Source of the DNA: Ruegeria sp. R14_0
GTDB taxonomy: Bacteria; Pseudomonadota; Alphaproteobacteria; Rhodobacterales; Rhodobacteraceae
DNA length: 64,000 nucleotides
Assembly: GCF_017743975.1 (NCBI RefSeq)
Contig: NZ_JAGHRC010000001.1
Location: forward strand, 744,001-808,000
Direction of reading: 5' to 3'
A program made the position numbers and the translations under genes. Position 1 is the stretch's first letter. Every line of letters starts with the position of its first letter. Below, piece by piece: positions 60,348 to 64,000 of the stretch. The notes below the pieces were generated by a model. The model worked only from the letters and a program-made list of their open reading frames with translations, was not told the DNA's origin and did not search any database.

Positions 60348-60980
60348 ATGTCCGTTGGACGGATCATCGAAACACCCGACTGCGTTGCAGAAGGGGCGAC
60401 TTGGCTGGCCGAAACCTGCCCGCGTATGGCGTATGCGATGGATCAGACCGGGCCATTGCCGTTGCGCCGCCGCCCGGATGGGTTTGCGCAGCTGCTCAGC
60501 GCGATTGTCAGCCAGCAGGTGAGTGTCGCCTCGGCCAACGCGATCTGGAAAAGGTTGCAAGAGGCCAAGCTGACCGGCCCGCGCAAAATCATGTGGGCGA
60601 CTGACGACGATTTGCGCGCAGTCGGGCTAAGCCGTCAAAAAATCCGTTATGCCCGCGCCTTGGCCGAGGCGCGCATTGATTACAAGGCGTTGCGCGTCGC
60701 TTCTAACGAAGACGTGGTTGCCATCCTGACCGAGGTGCCGGGTATTGGCGTCTGGACGGCCGAGATTTATGCGATGTTCTCGCTGGGCCGTGCCGACGTG
60801 ATCGCACCCGGTGATTTGGCCCTGCAAGAGGCTGCGCGCATTCTCTATGACCTGCCGGAACGGCCGACTGACAAACAACTGCGCCAAATGGCGGAAGACT
60901 GGTCACCCTGGCGGTCGGTTGCGGCGCGGGTGCTGTGGGCCTATTACCGGGTTGCCAAAGAACGAGAAGGGATCAGATGA
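60348..60980 (+). CDS. DNA-3-methyladenine glycosylase, AlkA-like
   Basis: 210-residue HhH-GPD DNA glycosylase. The helix-hairpin-helix is VPGIGVWTAEIYAMF and the catalytic aspartate sits in APGDLALQEA; FAQLLSAIVSQQVSVASA is the family N-terminal block. It excises alkylated purines in base excision repair. It overlaps the esterase gene by an ATGA. No nearby SOS box was seen. Confidence 0.9.
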   Translation: MSVGRIIETPDCVAEGATWLAETCPRMAYAMDQTGPLPLRRRPDGFAQLLSAIVSQQVSVASANAIWKRLQEAKLTGPRKIMWATDDDLRAVGLSRQKIRYARALAEARIDYKALRVASNEDVVAILTEVPGIGVWTAEIYAMFSLGRADVIAPGDLALQEAARILYDLPERPTDKQLRQMAEDWSPWRSVAARVLWAYYRVAKEREGIR

Positions 60981-61642
60981 CACGGGTTATGAATGCGCTC
61001 AGAAAAGAGCCGGTTTCGGGCGACACACGCTCGGTCGTGGTGTTCGTGCACGGCTATGGGGCCAATGGTGCCGATTTGCTGGGGCTGGCCGATCCGCTGG
61101 GCGAGCATTTGCCAGACACGCTGTTTGTCGCGCCGGATGCGCCTGAACAGATCCCCGGAATGCCGAACGGGTTTCAGTGGTTCCCGATCCCATGGATCGA
61201 TGGTTCGTCCGAGGAAGAGGCGCGCCGCGGCATGGAAATGGCGGTCGAGGATTTCAACGCGTTCCTTGATGCCCTGATGGTCGATGAGGACGTGCTGCCG
61301 GAACAGGTCGTATTGTTCGGCTTTAGCCAGGGTACGATGATGAGCCTGCATGTCGCCCCGCGCCGCGAAGACCCGATTGCGGGGATCGTCGCCTTCTCGG
61401 GCCGTTTGTTGGAACCTGACCTGCTGCCAGACGAAACCGTAAGCCGCATGCCGGTTCTGCTGGTGCATGGCGATATGGACGACGTAGTGCCGCCGCAATC
61501 ACTGCCCGAAGCGGCAGAAGCCTTGCAGGCGGCCAAGTTTGAGGAAGTCTATGCCCATGTCATGAAAGGCACCGGCCACGGGATAGCGCCGGACGGCCTG
61601 AGCGTCGCGCTGGCCTTTATGCGCGACAAGCTGAGCCTGTAG
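60977..61642 (+). CDS. alpha/beta-hydrolase, carboxylesterase/phospholipase family
   Basis: 221-residue serine hydrolase of the short carboxylesterase (YpfH/EstB-like) family. The oxyanion HGYGANG, nucleophile in LFGFSQGTMM, aspartate in HGDMDDVVP and histidine in GTGHGI form the catalytic triad. Substrate is likely a short ester or phospholipid. It is translationally coupled to the glycosylase gene upstream by 4 bases. Confidence 0.9.
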   Translation: MTRVMNALRKEPVSGDTRSVVVFVHGYGANGADLLGLADPLGEHLPDTLFVAPDAPEQIPGMPNGFQWFPIPWIDGSSEEEARRGMEMAVEDFNAFLDALMVDEDVLPEQVVLFGFSQGTMMSLHVAPRREDPIAGIVAFSGRLLEPDLLPDETVSRMPVLLVHGDMDDVVPPQSLPEAAEALQAAKFEEVYAHVMKGTGHGIAPDGLSVALAFMRDKLSL

Positions 61643-61644
61643 CG

Positions 61645-62148
61645 ATGATCGCGGTCCGGCCCATGATGCCAGAGGATGTGGCAGTCGCCTGCCAGATCCT
61701 CAATGATATCATAGCGATCGGCGGGACGACCGCGTTTGAAACTCCGTTCTCGGAAGCGCTTTTTGCTCAGGCCTATCTGGATGGAGTAGATAAGATATGT
61801 TGCCACGTCGCCTTGGACGATCAGGGCGAAGTGGCCGGTTTTCAATGGCTGGGTACCCATGAGGACCTGCCCGAGGACTGCGCCGATATCGCCACGTTCA
61901 CGCGACGTGCGCCGCTGCTGAAAGGGGCTGGGCGGGCGTTGTTTGCGGAAACCGCCACCCGGGCCGCGGCCCTTGGGTTTGGTGCGATCAATGCCACCAT
62001 CCGGGCCGATAACAGAACGGGGCTAAGCTACTACGACAAGATGGGGTTTCGCGATTACTCGGTCGCGTACGGCGTCGCTTTGCGCGACGGGACGCCCGTC
62101 GACAGAATTTCCAAACGGTTCGAGTTGAAGAAGGGCAGATCATGCTGA
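61645..62148 (+). CDS. GNAT-family N-acetyltransferase
   Basis: 167-residue GNAT acetyltransferase, with acetyl-CoA pyrophosphate loop-like TRRAPLLKGAGRALFAE and the C-terminal NATIRADNRTGLSYYDKMGFRDY typical of the phosphinothricin-type subfamily. Target unknown. It starts 2 bases after the esterase stop and overlaps the next gene by 7 bases. Confidence 0.88.
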   Translation: MIAVRPMMPEDVAVACQILNDIIAIGGTTAFETPFSEALFAQAYLDGVDKICCHVALDDQGEVAGFQWLGTHEDLPEDCADIATFTRRAPLLKGAGRALFAETATRAAALGFGAINATIRADNRTGLSYYDKMGFRDYSVAYGVALRDGTPVDRISKRFELKKGRSC

Positions 62149-62444
62149 TTGTCACAGGTACAGTCGAAGTGTCGCCGGATGGCGTAGAAAAAGCCGTGGC
62201 AGCGGCGCAGCGTATGGTTGCGGAAACTGTGAAAGAACCCGGCTGTCTGATCTACGAGTTCAGCCAGATCCTTGGACACGCAAACCGGTTCCGCGTGTAT
62301 GAAGAATGGCAGGACCAAGCTGCGCTCGAGGCGCATTTCACCGCGCCACATATGGCCGAGTTTCAAGCGGTTCTGGGTGAGGTGGGCGTCACCTCCAGCG
62401 AGATTTACCGCGTTGTGGGTGGTGAGAAACAGCCGCTGCGCTAA
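62142..62444 (+). CDS. antibiotic biosynthesis monooxygenase-type (YgiN-like) protein
   Basis: 100-residue ABM-fold protein; family features are the KEPGCLIYEFSQ block, the FRVYEEWQDQAALEAHF block and HMAEFQAVLG. Such dimers include quinol monooxygenases. It overlaps the GNAT gene by 7 bases, so the glycosylase-esterase-GNAT-ABM genes appear to be one transcript. Actual substrate unknown. Confidence 0.85.
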   Translation: MLIVTGTVEVSPDGVEKAVAAAQRMVAETVKEPGCLIYEFSQILGHANRFRVYEEWQDQAALEAHFTAPHMAEFQAVLGEVGVTSSEIYRVVGGEKQPLR

Positions 62445-62448
62445 GGTA

Positions 62449-62874
62449 TCAGGCCCATAAGTGACCTTCGGCAAACTCGACCGAATTTCCGGCGGGGTCG
62501 CGGATGTACAGTGATCGCGCGCCGTTTGGCCAATCGAACTCGGCTTCGACGGGTACGTTCCATTCGAGCAAGTGTTTGCGCATCTCTTCGATCTGCTCTC
62601 GCGACAGGGTCATACACACGTGTCCCGATCCGCGCGCGCCATGCGGCGGGACCGGCAGGTTCGGGTTTCCAGGCGGTTGCTCGGTTTCGTCGGCATTGAA
62701 CAGCAACAGGACCGAGGCTCCGACCCGATAGAACACGTGCCGGTTTGCGACGCGCTGAATTTGTTCCAGAGCCAGGATGTCCCCATAAAACCGTTCGGCT
62801 GCGTCGAGGTCATCGACGTAAAGCGCGGCTTCCAGAATGCCCTCGGGCGGCGGTATGGTCCGGGTGACCTTCAT
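62449..62874 (-). CDS. VOC-family glyoxalase/dioxygenase-like protein
   Basis: 141-residue vicinal oxygen chelate protein. It shows the paired beta-alpha-beta-beta-beta units ALYVDDLDAAERFYGDIL and FDWPNGARSLYIRDPAGNSVEFAE, with candidate metal ligands H in GHVCMTL and E in NSVEFAE. No further assignment possible. Convergent with the ABM gene. Confidence 0.85.
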   Translation of the reverse strand: MKVTRTIPPPEGILEAALYVDDLDAAERFYGDILALEQIQRVANRHVFYRVGASVLLLFNADETEQPPGNPNLPVPPHGARGSGHVCMTLSREQIEEMRKHLLEWNVPVEAEFDWPNGARSLYIRDPAGNSVEFAEGHLWA

Positions 62875-62905
62875 GCCTTAACCCTATCACAATCAGGCGT
62901 TTTCG

Positions 62906-63511
62906 TCACCTGCGCGCGCGGCGATCCCGTTTGCGTTGCGGCGCGGAATTGAGTGCGGGTGCGGGGAGGCTGTCCCATTGGCCGGGTTCCAACCCATCCA
63001 GCGTCCAATCGCCGATCCGCGCCCGGATCAGGCGTAGCGTGGGATGACCAACCGCCGCAGTCATGCGACGTACCTGTCGATTGCGGCCTTCGCGCAGGGT
63101 CAGTTCGATCCAGCAATCCGGCACCGTCCGCCGCACTCTGATCGGAGGGTTACGCGGCCACAGCCCTTCGGGTTCGTCGATCAATCGGGCATTGGCGGGG
63201 CGGGTTTGCCCATCCTTCAACTCGACCCCGTCGCGCAATGCCCTGAGAGTGGCTGCGTCGGGCAGGCCTTCGACCTGCACCCAATAGGTTTTTGCCATCT
63301 TGTGCTTGGGGTCCGATATCTGCGCCTGAAGCTTCCCGTTGTCGGTCAACAGCATCAGCCCTTCGCTGTCGCGATCCAGCCGCCCCGCAGGGTACACACC
63401 GGGCAGATCGATGAAATCCGACAACGTGCTGCGCGGCGAATCCGCGTTTGCACGGTCGGTAAACTGCGGCAGTACGTCGAAGGGTTTGTTGAATCGAATG
63501 AACCAGCTCAT
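62906..63511 (-). CDS. rluE: 23S rRNA pseudouridine synthase RluE-like
   Basis: 201-residue RsuA/RluE-family pseudouridine synthase, without an S4 domain. The catalytic aspartate is in [14 protein letters not shown], and KTYWVQVEG and [24 protein letters not shown] match the family. The short length without S4 fits RluE, which modifies U2457 of 23S rRNA in E. coli; the exact target here is inferred. C-terminus is arginine-rich. Confidence 0.88.
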   Translation of the reverse strand: MSWFIRFNKPFDVLPQFTDRANADSPRSTLSDFIDLPGVYPAGRLDRDSEGLMLLTDNGKLQAQISDPKHKMAKTYWVQVEGLPDAATLRALRDGVELKDGQTRPANARLIDEPEGLWPRNPPIRVRRTVPDCWIELTLREGRNRQVRRMTAAVGHPTLRLIRARIGDWTLDGLEPGQWDSLPAPALNSAPQRKRDRRARR

Positions 63512-63723
63512 GACCTCGCCATAGCCCGCAGGCCACATTGGCGCAACCTGTGGATAACTGTCACGTGGCTGTTACGGATTCGGATTACCCAATCCCCGAG
63601 ATATTGTGGAAACTCAGGGCTTGTCAGAGTTTTAACACGATATATAGTTAGATTAAGGCCGGGGCGGGTGTTCCCCGCTCTGATGTCAAAAACGGGCAGA
63701 GCAGAGCGAGGAGCGATTCTGAC

Positions 63724-64000
63724 ATGGATGGAGACTTCAGGACCGAATTTGTCAGGGAACCCGGTGCGCTAAAGCATCATCCGGCATTGGTTTTGAACGC
63801 CGATTATCGCCCCTTGTCTTATTACCCACTGTCACTGTGGCCCTGGCAAGAAGCGATCAAGGCGGCCTGGCTGGATAGGGTGGATATTGTCGCCGAGTAC
63901 GACGAGGTCGTACGAAGCCCGAGTACCGAGATCCGAATACCGTCGGTCGTTGTTCTCAAGGACTATGTAAAACCCAGAAAGCGCGTGGCCTTCACGCGCT
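63724..64000 (+). CDS. HNH endonuclease family protein (N-terminal part)
   Basis: Partial gene running off the window end. ATG at 63724 starts HHPALVLNADYRPLSYYPLSLWPWQEAIKAAWLDRVDIVAEYD and continues to RKRVAFTR, the N-terminal block common to small single-domain HNH endonucleases in alphaproteobacteria. The HNH catalytic residues lie beyond the window, so activity cannot be checked here. A GAGGAG site is about 12 bases upstream of the ATG. Confidence 0.8.
   Translation, partial: MDGDFRTEFVREPGALKHHPALVLNADYRPLSYYPLSLWPWQEAIKAAWLDRVDIVAEYDEVVRSPSTEIRIPSVVVLKDYVKPRKRVAFTR

Noticed and set aside
63549..63557. Perfect DnaA-box-like TGTGGATAA before the HNH gene
   Set aside because: A single box with one AT-rich patch is no replication origin; the neighbourhood lacks dnaA, hemE or parAB.

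Overview
The window reads as core chromosome of a marine alphaproteobacterium of the Roseobacter group (Rhodobacteraceae/Roseobacteraceae, Ruegeria-like). The signs are a high-GC genome, a trp gene order broken by a yibQ-like deacetylase gene as known from Rhodobacter, a GTTC-N7-GTTC LexA box, a two-domain cold-shock protein, a class II B12-dependent ribonucleotide reductase, and a DmdB-type methylmercaptopropionyl-CoA ligase. No phage, insertion sequence, CRISPR array or rRNA operon was seen.

Layout. 0-4.2 kb: trmJ, ctaA, an M32 carboxypeptidase and an orphan parA-like gene. 4.4-9.3 kb: gyrA, then usg, a SYLF-domain secreted protein and an unusual radical SAM enzyme. 9.4-13.2 kb: the zwf-pgl-pgi operon feeding glucose 6-phosphate into 6-phosphogluconate. 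13.4-15.3 kb: dmdB and a tandem pair of identical tRNA-Asn genes with duplicated promoters. 15.4-21.9 kb: an MBL hydrolase, an orphan histidine kinase, tRNA-Ile2(CAT), purM-purN, rnd, a lipoprotein and sufE. 21.9-24.5 kb: a DUF1638 gene, a Hint-domain gene and a corrinoid-protein gene. 24.8-31.5 kb: a PA0069-type radical SAM gene, gltA, gltX, comEC and lexA with its SOS box. 31.6-40.9 kb: trpG-trpD-trpC-moaC-moeA, translationally coupled end to end, then yibQ on the other strand, then ppiD-trpE. 40.9-45.9 kb: an aminotransferase, gpt, fabI, pdxH, a double cold-shock gene, a DUF192 gene, tRNA-Pro and a lipoprotein. 46.1-50.4 kb: nrdJ followed by a strongly folded intergenic stretch ending in a terminator. 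50.6-54.6 kb: an EF-hand protein, an MttB-family methyltransferase, a small beta-barrel protein and a second aminotransferase. 54.7-64 kb: an MmcQ/YjbR gene, cysS-cimA-NDUFAF6-like operon, MFS transporter, DNA glycosylase, esterase, GNAT, monooxygenase, VOC, rluE and the start of an HNH endonuclease gene.

How the genes connect. Two themes stand out. Cobalamin chemistry appears three times: a corrinoid carrier protein with a nearby DUF1638 gene, a non-pyrrolysine MttB homologue 27 kb away, and NrdJ. Tryptophan and molybdenum-cofactor synthesis share one transcript of five genes with 4-base overlaps. LexA lies next to comEC, whose upstream region carries a CtrA-like half-match, suggesting SOS and CtrA control of DNA uptake side by side.

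No clear new defence or mobile system is present. The most promising undescribed element is the 50104-50372 stretch after nrdJ, with five consecutive hairpins and a TTCG-loop terminator, a good candidate for a structured noncoding RNA or 3' UTR-derived RNA.
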